The translations under genes were made by a program, and so were the position numbers. The notes under the pieces are model-generated. The model worked only from the letters and a program-made list of their open reading frames with translations. It was not told the origin of the DNA and ran no database searches. 64,000 bases of DNA from Whalleya microplaca (Eukaryota > Ascomycota > Sordariomycetes > Xylariales > Xylariaceae). The stretch spans positions 744,001 through 808,000 of the forward strand of contig MU385716.1 in assembly GCA_022497155.1 (NCBI GenBank), read 5' to 3'. This document shows positions 1 through 10,268 of the stretch, piece by piece (position 1 is the stretch's first letter; each line of letters begins with the position of its first letter).

Positions 1-261
1 CATCCATACGTAGCTCAGGTACCTAAGCCACCTAAGCTACATACACTCACTAGTCGTACGCCGTACCCACCTACATCATAACAAGTACCTCCTACACGTA
101 CCTACCTGGCACGGCCACAGGGCGGCAGAAACTAAAATATCCCGACACGCATCAGCCCAAACCTGGAAGTCGCCTCCGCCTCTTTTCCCCCTTCCCACTG
201 CCACCTGGACCTGCACCACCACACTTTGACACTCCCCCCAAAGCACCTTTTTTTTCCTGCT

Positions 262-415
262 CATCCACAACAATCTTGTCCTTGCGGCTCAGTCGTCCAC
301 CATCAACCTTCTCTATCTCCTGCTGCAAAGACGGCGCAATCCACTCCCCTCGAGTATTTCCTCTTGACCGGAGCTGATTCGCATCTTTTATTGTCTGACT
401 GATCCAATTCTGCAT
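262..415 (-). CDS. possible 5' exon of a gene running off the left edge
   Basis: An ATG at 415 opens a frame of about 50 residues with a balanced, soluble-protein-like composition (starts MQNWISQTIKDANQ, later EIEKVDGGRLSRKDKI). After a run of A's the frame turns into Gly/Arg-rich translation that looks like non-coding DNA, so a splice near 262 is possible (GT at the Lys-Lys run). No family is recognised. The rest of the gene would lie left of base 1. It is divergent from the C2H2 gene at 669, so 416-668 would be a shared promoter. It could equally be a chance ORF in 5' leader DNA; the confidence is low because no second exon is visible. Confidence 0.3.
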
Positions 416-668
416 GCTGAAACTTGCAAATTAAACCAATAATCCCCAAAGACAGGCATCTTACGCCCGCGTACCGCGATCATCAACAACACCTTCATAG
501 CAGACAGCCACGCACTCCAGCCACACATACAATCCAGCCTTGTTATCCATCAAGCTCGACGATGCGTCGTTGATGCGCAAGAGCTCTATTTGCCTGTCTT
601 CCTAATCGGTTCCGAGTAATTTCTTGTAGGGATCTTAATCGCGTTCTTCGTGATCATTGCCTAGACTC

Positions 669-2660
669 ATGGCGTCCGAGAAAGGTCCCGTCGCAACGGA
701 AGCCCCGCCCTTCTCATCGACCGCTCCTCAGCCCGCCATCTCTTCAGCTCCTGTGTCTGTCGAGACCTTGACGGCTGAAGCTGCTCGCGCGACGCAGTCG
801 CTGAAGAGGCAGCGGGAGCCTTCTCCAGCCTCGCCCTCTTCTGCGCTCGCAGCTCTCCACCAGGAGCTGTCATCACCGTCGAAAGCGGCTAGGATACTTG
901 GTGTATCATCGAGGCATTCTCCTCCGCCCTTGACTGCCGCCGTAGCGATCGAAGACGAGCGACGTAAGGACGAAGAAGAATACAGACTTCGCGTTTCTGG
1001 CGCTAGTGAAAACCCCGCTCACAGAGCGCAATCTGCGCTTATGTCTGCGAGCGCTCTGGCGATGAGTCGGCCCCAGGATGCTCCCCCCCCTACGGGCGAT
1101 GTGCAGTCTACGGCTGCTCCTTCTGTCTCCATTCCGATCTCCAGTGCCCCAGACTCAGAACCTAGGCCGGATATCAGTCCCCAGAGCGCAACGAGCCTGG
1201 GCAGCCTAGGTGGTGGCCCGCCGGGGCCTGTCACAACTAGCCCCGGACCTATGGATCTTGATGGGCGCAATGATCGGTCTGGCTTCGGAACGCAGCCGCC
1301 AGCCCAGATGGAAGAAAGGGGAGGCACCTCGTTGTCGTACCCTGGCATACTTCCTCCTACCTCCAATATGCCAGCTCCTCCAGCCCGGGGGATGAGCATG
1401 CCGATGACACCGAATCAACAAGGCACGCCACGCTCACCAAACTCGAAAAAGCACAAGTGTCCCTTCTGCGAAACTGAATTTACACGTCATCATAATCTAA
1501 AGAGTCATCTGCTTACTCATAGCCAAGAGAAGCCGTATGTATGTCAGACGTGCAACATGCGCTTTCGACGCCTGCACGATTTGAAACGCCACACCAAGCT
1601 ACATACTGGAGAAAAGCCACACGTCTGCCCCAAATGCGACAGGAAATTTGCTCGTGGCGATGCACTGGCGCGGCATAGCAAAGGTCCTGGTGGCTGTGTG
1701 GGTCGTCGAAGTAGTTTGGGCAGTTTCCTTGGCGAGGACGATGTCGACGGAGCAAGTCACCTCGAGGGCGATTCCGCAATGACTGGCGTGGTATACGATG
1801 GTGCCAATGAAGCTGATATGACAGAGGAAGAGCGGAGACGTCTAAGCTTGTCTGGTATGAAAGCCCAACATGTTCAAGGTAGGGAAACCTCATCTGTGGT
1901 TTGCGCCGCTCACTTACCAATATATCCAAATTCAGGCTCTAACGCAGGCCGACTTTATCCTCCAAACGTGGATCGTGGTTCGGGGAGCTCGAATGCATCA
2001 CACACTCCGGGGACAAGCATATCCTCTCTCCCAATTGGTGGCGGAAACCCCGCTATGTATCCCCAAAGCACCATGACTGAGAGCCCCAAACCACTCAGCC
2101 CTTCCGGTCTCCAGGGCCATGATTCTGCCAACATCAATAGACAGCGCTCACCGAGTTTGACGACGCAATTTCAGCAGCAGCACTTTGGTCGTCACCAGTC
2201 AGACCGACATGCGACACCAGGTTCGTACAACCTCCTGCCAGTTGCAGCATACAACTATGCTAAAACAAGTCAAGGATATACCGCAGCCGACGCCGCTAAG
2301 TACGCTGTCTCTGCGGCCAATGCACAAGGCATTGTGCCTACATCACAATCCGCATCTGCGAGCTCTGGCCAGCCTGCCCCCGCAGGTGTCGGAGCCGGGC
2401 ATTCTCGCACGTCTAGTGGGCCCGGCCAGAATGGTGGAAGTGGGGACAGCTCGAGCAACAACATATTTGCCACGGACCATGGCATTTGGGCTTACATTCA
2501 CAGCCTCGAGGAGCAAGTAAGGCAGCTGAGTGACCGAGTTCAAGCCATGGAAGCAACCGAAAGATCTCACGAGGACAAGATTACGTACCTTACCAATGAG
2601 CTGAGCTCATTGCGGAGTCAGGTGGAAATGAAGTCTGACGTAACTGATAAGCTTGTTTGA
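669..2660 (+). CDS. C2H2 zinc-finger transcription factor with C-terminal coiled coil
   Basis: Predicted nuclear DNA-binding regulator of 644 aa in two exons, 669-1878 and 1936-2660. The 57-base intron (1879-1935, phase 1) is a multiple of three and has no stop, so unspliced RNA stays open. The ATG at 669 is used because the frame upstream has only a TTG. Three tandem fingers start near residues 264, 292 and 320. The first two are C-x2-C-x12-H-x3-H, and the third ends in Cys instead of His (C2HC, followed by GPGGC). Linkers are of the TGEKP type. Flanks are Ser/Pro/Gln/Gly-rich and probably disordered. Residues ~587-635 form a heptad-like helix (IWAYIHSLEEQVRQL onward), which suggests dimerisation. 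The architecture resembles fungal Con7/Azf1-like regulators, but I cannot assign an orthologue. The finger identification is certain, the specific name is not. Confidence 0.88.
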   Translation: MASEKGPVATEAPPFSSTAPQPAISSAPVSVETLTAEAARATQSLKRQREPSPASPSSALAALHQELSSPSKAARILGVSSRHSPPPLTAAVAIEDERRKDEEEYRLRVSGASENPAHRAQSALMSASALAMSRPQDAPPPTGDVQSTAAPSVSIPISSAPDSEPRPDISPQSATSLGSLGGGPPGPVTTSPGPMDLDGRNDRSGFGTQPPAQMEERGGTSLSYPGILPPTSNMPAPPARGMSMPMTPNQQGTPRSPNSKKHKCPFCETEFTRHHNLKSHLLTHSQEKPYVCQTCNMRFRRLHDLKRHTKLHTGEKPHVCPKCDRKFARGDALARHSKGPGGCVGRRSSLGSFLGEDDVDGASHLEGDSAMTGVVYDGANEADMTEEERRRLSLSGMKAQHVQGRETSSVVCAAHLPIYPNSGSNAGRLYPPNVDRGSGSSNASHTPGTSISSLPIGGGNPAMYPQSTMTESPKPLSPSGLQGHDSANINRQRSPSLTTQFQQQHFGRHQSDRHATPGSYNLLPVAAYNYAKTSQGYTAADAAKYAVSAANAQGIVPTSQSASASSGQPAPAGVGAGHSRTSSGPGQNGGSGDSSSNNIFATDHGIWAYIHSLEEQVRQLSDRVQAMEATERSHEDKITYLTNELSSLRSQVEMKSDVTDKLV

Positions 2661-3896
2661 AAGAGCTTTTATTTATCAATGCATTGGAATTCGACTGAGG
2701 ATTAGTTTTGTGAGGGAAATTTTCAGGTTGGCACGGTGCATATGGATTTGTGGGAGCATCTGATTCTCTGCTATCGTTTACCTCGTCTCTGTCACAAGTG
2801 GGCAGAGTTCACATCATCTGCAGTGGAGGCGTTTAGGTGGTGGTTTGTCGCCAACGAAAAAAAACCAGGTTCTTTCCTCCGAATGCCATGTGAGTGCCTC
2901 TGGTCTTCCACTATTGTATTCTGGTGATATCCTACGGGTTTTCGGACTCCGATCTTGGGGGTGGATTCGATTTCAGTCTTACTTCCATACAGGTCACTCG
3001 TGTGATCCGTGTACTATATAAATGCAGACATAAACGCCTCGAGGCAGGGCAAAAAGGTGGTTACCTATCGCTATATTACCTAATCGACAGAATTCAAGAC
3101 TCATCTTGTTTATATCTTCCAGCAGGAGTCGAGCTAGCGTTTTTGAATGCATACCTATACCTATGTGTCAGCCATGAACTAAGCCATAAAACCTCATTCT
3201 CCAGTCTATCCCCTATTGCGTGTAGTGGTGCGTGCTCAGCTAGCAACACTAGACCACTTACCTCCTGAATATGTATTAGAATATGAAGGTCGACGACCTG
3301 ATATCTTGTGCTAGTCTACATCCATATATATTTATGTAGGAGCTAGCCACCTATCTTAACTTCACGAATTACAAATACATCCTGTCTTTGAAGTATTCAC
3401 CATGCCTGCATAAAAGGTAGTCCGCAAAGCGGTAGAAGAACAAATGTACTTTTCTTTTTGCTTGCCGCATAAGTAGGTACCCAATTGAGCTATTCAGTGA
3501 ATTAAGGATATGCGCTGTTATGGACATACTCTAGAGATATCGTCTTCATAGGTCTAAGTAACCAAGCTGTCAAGTTAGACGTAGCCCAGCAGTATTGAAC
3601 TACCTAGGTAGGTACGTACCTAGATAGGTGTGATAAACAGGTACAAACTTGGTCAATGCTCCTTGGTTCAATTGCTATCTGATTGTCAAAGGTGGCCCGT
3701 GCTTAATGTTTGGGGCCACAGCCCTCACACAAATTTTTCAATAACCGATTTAGGCCCACCCTAACGCATCCCTAAGCGAACCTTTCGCAAATTGACCACC
3801 ACCGGAAACACATCAACCCCATCTCCATCTTCAACATTCGCCTTTCGACTATCCACATCGAGAAGCGAACCTGTTGAGCATCACTAAACCGCAATC
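2661..3896. other. intergenic, no gene seen
   Basis: About 1.2 kb between the C2H2 gene and uS19. Short ORFs have no protein-like composition. It contains an exact TACCTAGGTA palindrome at 3601-3610 inside further TACCTA/TAGGTA half-sites. The last ~200 bases are pyrimidine-rich and should hold the uS19 promoter and leader. Confidence 0.6.
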
Positions 3897-4648
3897 ATGG
3901 CTGACGATCCCGATTACGTATGTCTTGTTCCCCGTCGCAGACTTGCAGAAAATAGTGAAGCCGGATGAGGGGTAGCGACTGACACGAAGTGCACAGAATG
4001 CCGAGGAGGCCGCTGAGCTCAAGAAGAAGAGACAGTTCCGGAAGTTTTCCTACAGAGGAATCGACCTTGAAGCGTACGTTTTCTCCCGAGATTTTATTTC
4101 GCCGACATCCTTCAACAATCGCTGCCCTAGCCATAAATGTCCTAATGTGAGGCTACGAGGATGGGGGAATCTGAGACTAATTTGATACTGCCGATATAGC
4201 CTTCTCGACCTCAGCTCCGACCAGTTGCGCGATGTCGTCCACGCCCGTGCCCGCCGCCGGATCAACCGAGGATTGAAGCGGAAGCCGATGGGCCTGATCA
4301 AGAAGCTGCGCAAGGCCAAGCAGGAGGCCAAGCCGAACGAGAAGCCCGACCTGGTCAAGACTCACCTGCGAGACATGATCGTTGTCCCTGAGATGATCGG
4401 CAGCGTCATCGGCATCTACTCCGGCAAGGAGTTCAACCAGGTCGAAGTCAGACCTGAGATGGTTGGCCACTACCTGGGCGAATTCTCCATCTCTTAGTAT
4501 GTCGACCCCTACCACGAGACCGTGCCTACGTAGCGTGGTTTAGGTTATACGAACACAGATGGCTAACAATCTCTGCAGCAAGCCCGTCAAGCACGGTAGA
4601 CCCGGTATCGGTGCCACTCACTCTTCGCGTTTCATCCCTCTCAAGTAG
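3897..4648 (+). CDS. RPS15: 40S ribosomal protein S15 (uS19)
   Basis: Cytosolic small-subunit ribosomal protein of 154 aa that sits on the head of the 40S and contacts the A-site side. Four exons: 3897-3917, 3997-4073, 4200-4496 and 4579-4648, with phases 0, 2 and 2; every junction restores the conserved protein. The N-terminus is [19 protein letters not shown]. The uS19 core follows ([19 protein letters not shown], then [13 protein letters not shown]). The diagnostic tail is [13 protein letters not shown], which reaches the decoding centre. Family length is about 145-155 aa, so it is complete. The first exon encodes only seven residues, as is common in fungal ribosomal protein genes. Confidence 0.97.
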
Positions 4649-5592
4649 GCTGTGGAAAAATGGAGGGTCCTTGCATTCATGGATTTGGCGAACGGACTGG
4701 TTCTTACGCGGTAGATTAGCTATGGCCGCTGTCTGACATGCGCTACATGATAATGAATGAAATCATTGTGCGCAGAATGCGTCAAGTGTCAGGTTTTGCT
4801 GTGATATGATGGAGAGTGCATGACCTTCAAAACCAACGAGCTCTAGCCTTCCTGAATGTCGAATCATGGAAAGTGGCAGTTCCGTTTGTGCCAGTCTAAT
4901 CCAACTTGCATTGTACGGGAGTCTGGTCTTGAAATCCAGCCCTACAGCTGTAATCTGAGGCTTGATTAATTAAGTATCGCTATCTCTAAGCTGGGAGCCT
5001 ACATTCTAGACTTAAATTGGCCTTCCATGATTTCAAAAGTTCAACTAGATGGTGAAAGTATAATCATTTCATACAACGTTTTAAGTGTTGCCTTCAGACA
5101 TATCACGTTTTCAGGAGCCTAGTAAACTTGGTGGATACATCAAGATATGAGCCACAGCATTAACACACTCTTAGAATTGTTCCATTCTAGTAGTTGACTG
5201 TTGGAACTCAGACATGAATCGCTATACTTTCTAGAGAATATATAGGGCTACATGCAATTTACACAAACTCCTACCTATTTAATCGATGTATACTACTTTT
5301 GGTCTTAGGATTCGTAGCCCTGATGTTCATGCTTCTATCCTACTAGGCCCGATATCCTAGTTTATCTTCTAATTTACCCTCTCGTGAAGCAATTTACAGT
5401 AGTCAGGTATAGAAGTCAAGTAGAATAGTCAGTGGCAAAGTATTACAAGGACAGGAAAATGAGGTATGGATATATTTCACTTTCTACTTCCACTTGGCTT
5501 TGGTGAACTGCTAAGCGACATATGGGATGCGGCCATTCCCGGGCCGTTCTCTGTTGACTTCTATGTATATAGATTTCTTTATGGTACAGTTC
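4649..5592. other. intergenic between convergent genes
   Basis: About 940 bases of A/T-richer DNA separating the 3' ends of uS19 and the complex I subunit gene. No ORF with coding character and no RNA gene recognised; it should contain both 3' UTRs. Confidence 0.6.
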
Positions 5593-6542
5593 TCATGCTT
5601 GCTGCTGCTGCTGCTTCGCTAGTAACTTCTTCGCTTTCCGCTCCTCTTCCGTCGCGGCCTGTTGCCGGTAATGCTCGGTCAGGTGGTCGATGTTGGGGTA
5701 GTGACCAGCTGGGACGTTCCAGGGCGAGCCGTTATATATTGTTCTGTACGAGTAGCATGTCATATTAGCATGATCTCCCAACCCGAAATACCTAAATCTC
5801 CACGACCGTTTGACACGGATAAGAAGGGAGGGGGTTTGCGCTGGACTGGAACTAAACGTACTCGGGCATCTTCAGCTCGATATGCATGCTCTTCCCCGCA
5901 TTCGTCAGCAGGTGCTTGTCGTGGCCAGCCTGTTCGAATATTCCCGTCCGCGCCGCGTTGATCGCCTCGTCCTCTTTAAAGAAGTCAATGGTCGAGAGCC
6001 ACTTGGACAGGCTCGACGGCTCGCCGTCCGTGCCGGGGCGCGACACCTGGTAGCCGAGGATCGAGGCCGGCAGCGCGGCCGCGAAGATGTAGACTGCGGG
6101 CTGTTCCCTCGGTTAGCATCACCGCATGTTCCGCTTTCCGCTTTCCGCTTTTCGGGTGTTGGAAGTTTCCAAGGCCCGGATGCCTGGGCGCAAGGGCAAG
6201 TGTAAGCGGGGAGAGACGTACGCCTAGCGGTTCATCGATTCCGGGAGGTGCGTGGTGATGGTCGTGCCCGTGATCATGGCCGTGATCATGCCCATGCTCA
6301 TCATGGCCGTGATCGTGGCTTTTGCCATGGCCCTCGGCGTGGCCCTCGGCGTGGCCCTCTTCGTGGCCTTTGTCGGTGCTCTTCTCGGGGCTCTTCTCGG
6401 TGCTCTTCTCGGGGCTCTTGTCAGGGCTCTTGTCGGGACTCTTGCCGTGGCTCTTGTCGTCGGAGTAGGGGCGCGCTATACGGAGGGTTGTTGGCCGCGA
6501 ACGGCGGGCTGCGCAAGCCGCTCTTGTTCGGAGGGCCTGCAT
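5593..6542 (-). CDS. probable mitochondrial complex I accessory subunit (17.8 kDa type) with His-rich insert
   Basis: A 236-aa precursor in three exons (6542-6222, 6100-5862, 5743-5593; phases 0 and 2). The N-terminus is Arg/Ala-rich with no early acid (MQALRTRAACAARRSRP), a mitochondrial presequence. Residues ~30-90 are low complexity: Lys-Ser-Pro-Asp/Glu repeats, then Gly-His-Ala-Glu and Gly-His-Asp-His repeats. Exon 2 starts with a single membrane span (VYIFAAALPASILGY) followed by SRPGTDGEPSSL. Exon 3 has the motif NGSPWNVPAGHYPN. The span plus the NVPAG motif recall the fungal NADH-ubiquinone oxidoreductase 17.8 kDa subunit of the inner membrane. That assignment rests on memory of the family and is moderate. 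The His-rich block is unusually long and could bind metal. Intron 1 contains a TTTCCGC triplication. Confidence 0.65.
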
Positions 6543-7114
6543 CTCGTTATGTGTTGATGTGGGCTACCAATTGGCCTCTACCTTGCGACAGTTGAGAAGA
6601 TGATGTCGGGACTTGAGGCATTGAGGCATTGAGCGCAGTGGGGAAGCTCTGTCCAATCAGAGACGTTGAATGGTCATCTCAGTGGTATGTGCGGATTGTA
6701 GCCCGATACTGTATATTACACTGTGCATGCTTCTTACAGGATACAGGTTACTTCACATATATAATGCAAGTACAGGCCTATAAATTACCTATAAACCAAC
6801 TGCCAAACTGTTCAAGCCAATATACAGGATGTTTAAACTAGTACACTGAAGACACTTTCCAAATTTGAGTACGTGAGTCAAATTGAAGGCATGTGTCTTC
6901 TCTTCTAGGCTATATGCATCACCTTGACTGTAGAAGTTACTCAAACATTCTACATTCTACGTGTACAATTTAGCTCTTGCAAGCTGTCCTAATTGAGACG
7001 TCGCCACACCATCTACAAAAACCCTGGTTTCTCACCACTAATCAATACTCTCTCTATGTACTCAAATCGCAAAGTTTCTATAAGACGAGTTTTTCTTTTT
7101 CTTTTTCTTCAAAT
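6543..7114. other. divergent intergenic region
   Basis: 570 bases between the complex I subunit gene (minus) and SIL1 (plus). It presumably carries both promoters. The last 40 bases before the SIL1 ATG are a T/C-rich leader tract. No gene seen. Confidence 0.6.
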
Positions 7115-8371
7115 ATGGGCTCCTCGCCTCTTAAAATACTAGCTAGAGCTGCTCTCACAGTTTTTCTGGTTGTTTTCGTTATAACGTCACTTGCCTCCGC
7201 ATCATCTCCCCCATCAGAATCGCCATCAGTCGAAACAGAACTCATTTGCCATACTGACAATCCGGCGGAATGTTATCCTAAAGTCTTTTCAGCTACTGAA
7301 GAATTCCAAGTCGTGCATGATGACCAAGACTTACCGATAGGCTTGCATGTGCAACTTGATGTCCAAACTGGCCAGAAAAAGGCGAAACTTTACGATCCGA
7401 AGGAAGAAAATCCGGCACTTGAGGGCTTACCGGTAGACCGGGCAGTTGTCACGGTAGATTCCGAAGCGCCTCGAGATGAGCCCCAGGTGCCACCCGGTGC
7501 GCCGGCTTACGAGCCTGTCGGTATAGTGAAGGAACCCCGTGAGAAGAACGAAGATTTCACCCAAGCTCTGGATACCGTAAAGGAATATCTGGGTCCTAAC
7601 TCTTCTGGGCAATCCGACTCGTTCAACCAGGCTCTCGAAATCCTGGAGGACTTGTCTCATGACATGTACTATGGGGTGCAGATCACCCAGGACACAGAAG
7701 CCCTACAGGCCCTGTTCTGTCTCCTGACTAGTAGGAACGTGGCCCAGACAGAAGCAACGCCTCTAACAGAGCGTCCCGACTTCGTGGCCTCCTTGATCCT
7801 GGCTTCGTCGATTCGCAACAATAAGCCAGCTCTCCAGGTGGTGGAAGACTCTTGGGACTCTGTCATGTCGAAACAATGCAAATCTGGCTCGCAGTCACTG
7901 AAATCTGACTTATATAACAATCTGGAACCCCAGTCTGAGCCTGCCAGTGTAGGAGAGAGTACAGAGTCGGATTTCGTTCGTCTGAACCTCGCTGTCTTGG
8001 ACGGGCTATTGAAAAGCCCAAAGATCAGAAACGAGTTCCTCGAAAATGACGGCATGAAAAACTTTCTGCGAATACTTCTCCGCAGTGAAAATGTTTGGGA
8101 ATCCAGAAAGGCCAAAGTCGCTCGGATCGTGTCTGACATCTTCCTCGACGAAGACGTGGGCGCATCATTAGGCGTCTGGCCATCGAAGGGTTCGAGCGAC
8201 GACAGTATCTGTGCAAAAGGAGAGCCAGAATCTTTAGAAGAGGGATGCTGGGAGTATCACCTAAAGAAGATTAGCGGTAGTACCCAAGACGCTGCTGATT
8301 GGAGCGAACCATTACTGGCCATGTTGAAGCAAAGGCGGCCATCCACACCGCGTAGTAGGGATGAACTTTAA
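7115..8371 (+). CDS. SIL1: nucleotide exchange factor SIL1 (BiP/Kar2 co-chaperone)
   Basis: ER-lumenal exchange factor that releases ADP from the Hsp70 BiP during translocation and folding. Single exon, 418 aa. The ATG at 7115 is chosen because the 46 upstream in-frame codons contain no ATG and the signal peptide starts here: a hydrophobic core (ARAALTVFLVVFVITSLASA) within residues 1-29. The early motif ELICHTDNPAECYPKVF and the phrase GLHVQLDVQTGQKKAKLY are characteristic of the fungal SIL1/Fes1-like armadillo family. The C-terminal RDEL is a KDEL-type ER retrieval signal, slightly different from the commoner HDEL. One NSS sequon lies near residue 170. Length and both targeting signals agree, so it looks complete. 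Confidence 0.88.
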   Translation: MGSSPLKILARAALTVFLVVFVITSLASASSPPSESPSVETELICHTDNPAECYPKVFSATEEFQVVHDDQDLPIGLHVQLDVQTGQKKAKLYDPKEENPALEGLPVDRAVVTVDSEAPRDEPQVPPGAPAYEPVGIVKEPREKNEDFTQALDTVKEYLGPNSSGQSDSFNQALEILEDLSHDMYYGVQITQDTEALQALFCLLTSRNVAQTEATPLTERPDFVASLILASSIRNNKPALQVVEDSWDSVMSKQCKSGSQSLKSDLYNNLEPQSEPASVGESTESDFVRLNLAVLDGLLKSPKIRNEFLENDGMKNFLRILLRSENVWESRKAKVARIVSDIFLDEDVGASLGVWPSKGSSDDSICAKGEPESLEEGCWEYHLKKISGSTQDAADWSEPLLAMLKQRRPSTPRSRDEL

Positions 8372-8683
8372 GGGGGAAAATACGGCTCATCGTAAGCATT
8401 CTCGGCGTTCTAGGGCAATGACATTATAATTACAATATAAGATAAATACCCGATTAATACATCAACTAAAGATACTATCTAAAATGCTATACACATATGA
8501 TAGGTGCTAGGTATCTTATGCTGATCTGTCTAAAGCAATTACTTCAACTCTGGGGCAGAAAACGAAGGTTCACTTCCATGATCCTTAATAGACGTTCTAT
8601 AATGGGTATTGGTGCACTTAGAAGAGCTTCACAGCATATCCTCCTCTTGAGATGTGCTGATAATACACTTTGCTTGTTGAACT
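8372..8683. other. short convergent spacer
   Basis: 312 A/T-rich bases between the SIL1 stop and the Clr5 gene stop. Only 3' UTR sequence is expected. Confidence 0.55.
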
Positions 8684-10268
8684 TTACGTTCTGAGTTTAC
8701 TCATCTGATCACAGACATCATCCCACTGGACATCAAAATCGCGCCTCACCTTCGCGGCCTCCTTCAACCGTCCCACCTTGCGCAGATATCCATCCAATGT
8801 GGCGCGTATGGTAGCAGCGGAGCTCTCGCCGGTGCCGTACTCGCCCTCGCAGACCTCGAGGGCCTGGTACATGAGGGCGATGGCCTCCTCGTCCTCGTAG
8901 TGGTCGTTGCTGACGAGCGAGTAGAGCATGCTGTAGCAGGAGAAGCGCGCGATGCGCGGGTCCAGCTTGCGGTTCTTGGCGATGTTCTGCGCCGCCATCT
9001 TCACCTCGGCCGGCTGCTTGTGCAGGTGGAACATCCAGGTGATCAGCGCCTGCACCTGGCTGATCTCGCGCGACCGGTCGCGCGTCCGGTCCGCCTCTAG
9101 CTCCCGCACCAGCTCCTGCACCGACCGGTGCGCCGCCTCCTTCTCCATGAACTCGCTCGACACCATCGCCCGGTAGATCGTTGCCAGGTACGTCGGGTTC
9201 ACCCGGCTCGCGCCCGAGATCGCGCGGATGTAGGACTGCATCACTATCGCTGCGTACGGGGCCACGCCTGAGGGGCCCGCACGCTTCATCCGTGAGAGTA
9301 TGAGGTTCAAGGGGTGCATCGGGCCCAGCACGATCCGGGCCATCTCGCATGCATAGTTGATCAGTGCCTCGGGGAGCCCGGGCCCCGTCTGTAACAGCGC
9401 CCCGAGGCCGAGACACGTCTCGATGAGCAAGGATGGCTCTTGCCGATGTATTACGTCTCGATAGTGATCAAAGGATATACGCAGCATGCGGAATCCTTCT
9501 TTCGTGTAGCCGGTGAGGAGCAGCTGGCGGGCACAAGACACCGGATCTAACCACGTCCTCGCACGGGCCGGGAACACCAGCTCTCTGTTGGGCGTAATCT
9601 GCCATAGCGCGTTGTCGACGGCGCCGTAGACGTAGTTGTGGACGATCCGCATGCATTCCTCCGGAAGCCTCAGGTCGTCGGGGGCGTCTAGATGAGGTGG
9701 AAGATACGGCGGCGGAGACGGCTCGGGCGACGGCGTCCGGCACACGATGTCCCAGTCGATCCTGTTCTCCCCGGGTTCCTGGTAGCCCGAGAGGACAGAC
9801 TCCAGCTCCCGCCGGCGAGCGGGCGACACGCGCTGGAGGTAGGCGTGCAGTCTATCCCTGTCGATCCTGCGCCCGTGGACGAAGGCCACGGAGGTCTTGC
9901 CCACGGCGGCGCGGCGGCCCTGCTGCACGAGCAGCTTGCCGACTTGTTCGGCGCGCAGGTTCTTGTGGACGCCCCATTTTTTGAATCGGATCTTATACAT
10001 CTTCTCCCTGTTTGAGTACATACGATTTGGCGTCAGCAACGATACTTTACCATAGCTCGGTCAGCCCTACGGGCAGCCCTACGAGTGGGTCTGCTGCAGG
10101 TGATGGTGGTCGGACTCACGTCGCGTAAAAGTAGTAGTTCTCCTTCATGATGCGCATGACCTCCTTGAGCGACTTGTTCTGGTCGATGTACATATGCGTG
10201 ATGGTGTCACGGTAATTATTCCAGTCTCCCTCCGCCGCGGGGCCGTTGAACTTCCGTGGCGTCGCCAT
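8684..10268 (-). CDS. Clr5-domain protein
   Basis: 490 aa in two exons, 10268-10120 and 10007-8684 (phase 2, 112-base intron). Splicing joins ENYYFYAT to EKMYKIRFKKWG and so completes an N-terminal Clr5 domain (~residues 13-70: DWNNYRDTITHMYIDQ, then SLKEVMRIMKENY, then KKWGVHKN). This fungal module is a HTH-like domain of presumed DNA/chromatin function, first seen in S. pombe Clr5. The rest is helical, with repeats resembling tetratricopeptide/armadillo packing (SYIRAISGASRVNPTYLATI; AIALMYQALEVCEGEYGTG). A Pro-rich linker (PSPEPSPPPYLPPH) separates the two parts. No catalytic motif is visible. The middle part is GC-rich and gives long antisense ORFs, which I treat as shadows. Confidence 0.88.

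Noticed and set aside
6252..6557. Hydrophobic 101-aa plus ORF (Val/Ala/Leu/Met repeats)
   Set aside because: It is the complement of the His/Lys-Ser repeat exon of the complex I-type gene. Apparent membrane spans are an artefact of the repeat.
8733..9416. 227-aa minus-strand ORF rich in Arg/Gly/Pro
   Set aside because: It overlaps the Clr5 gene on the same strand in another frame. Its composition follows from the GC-rich codons of the true frame.
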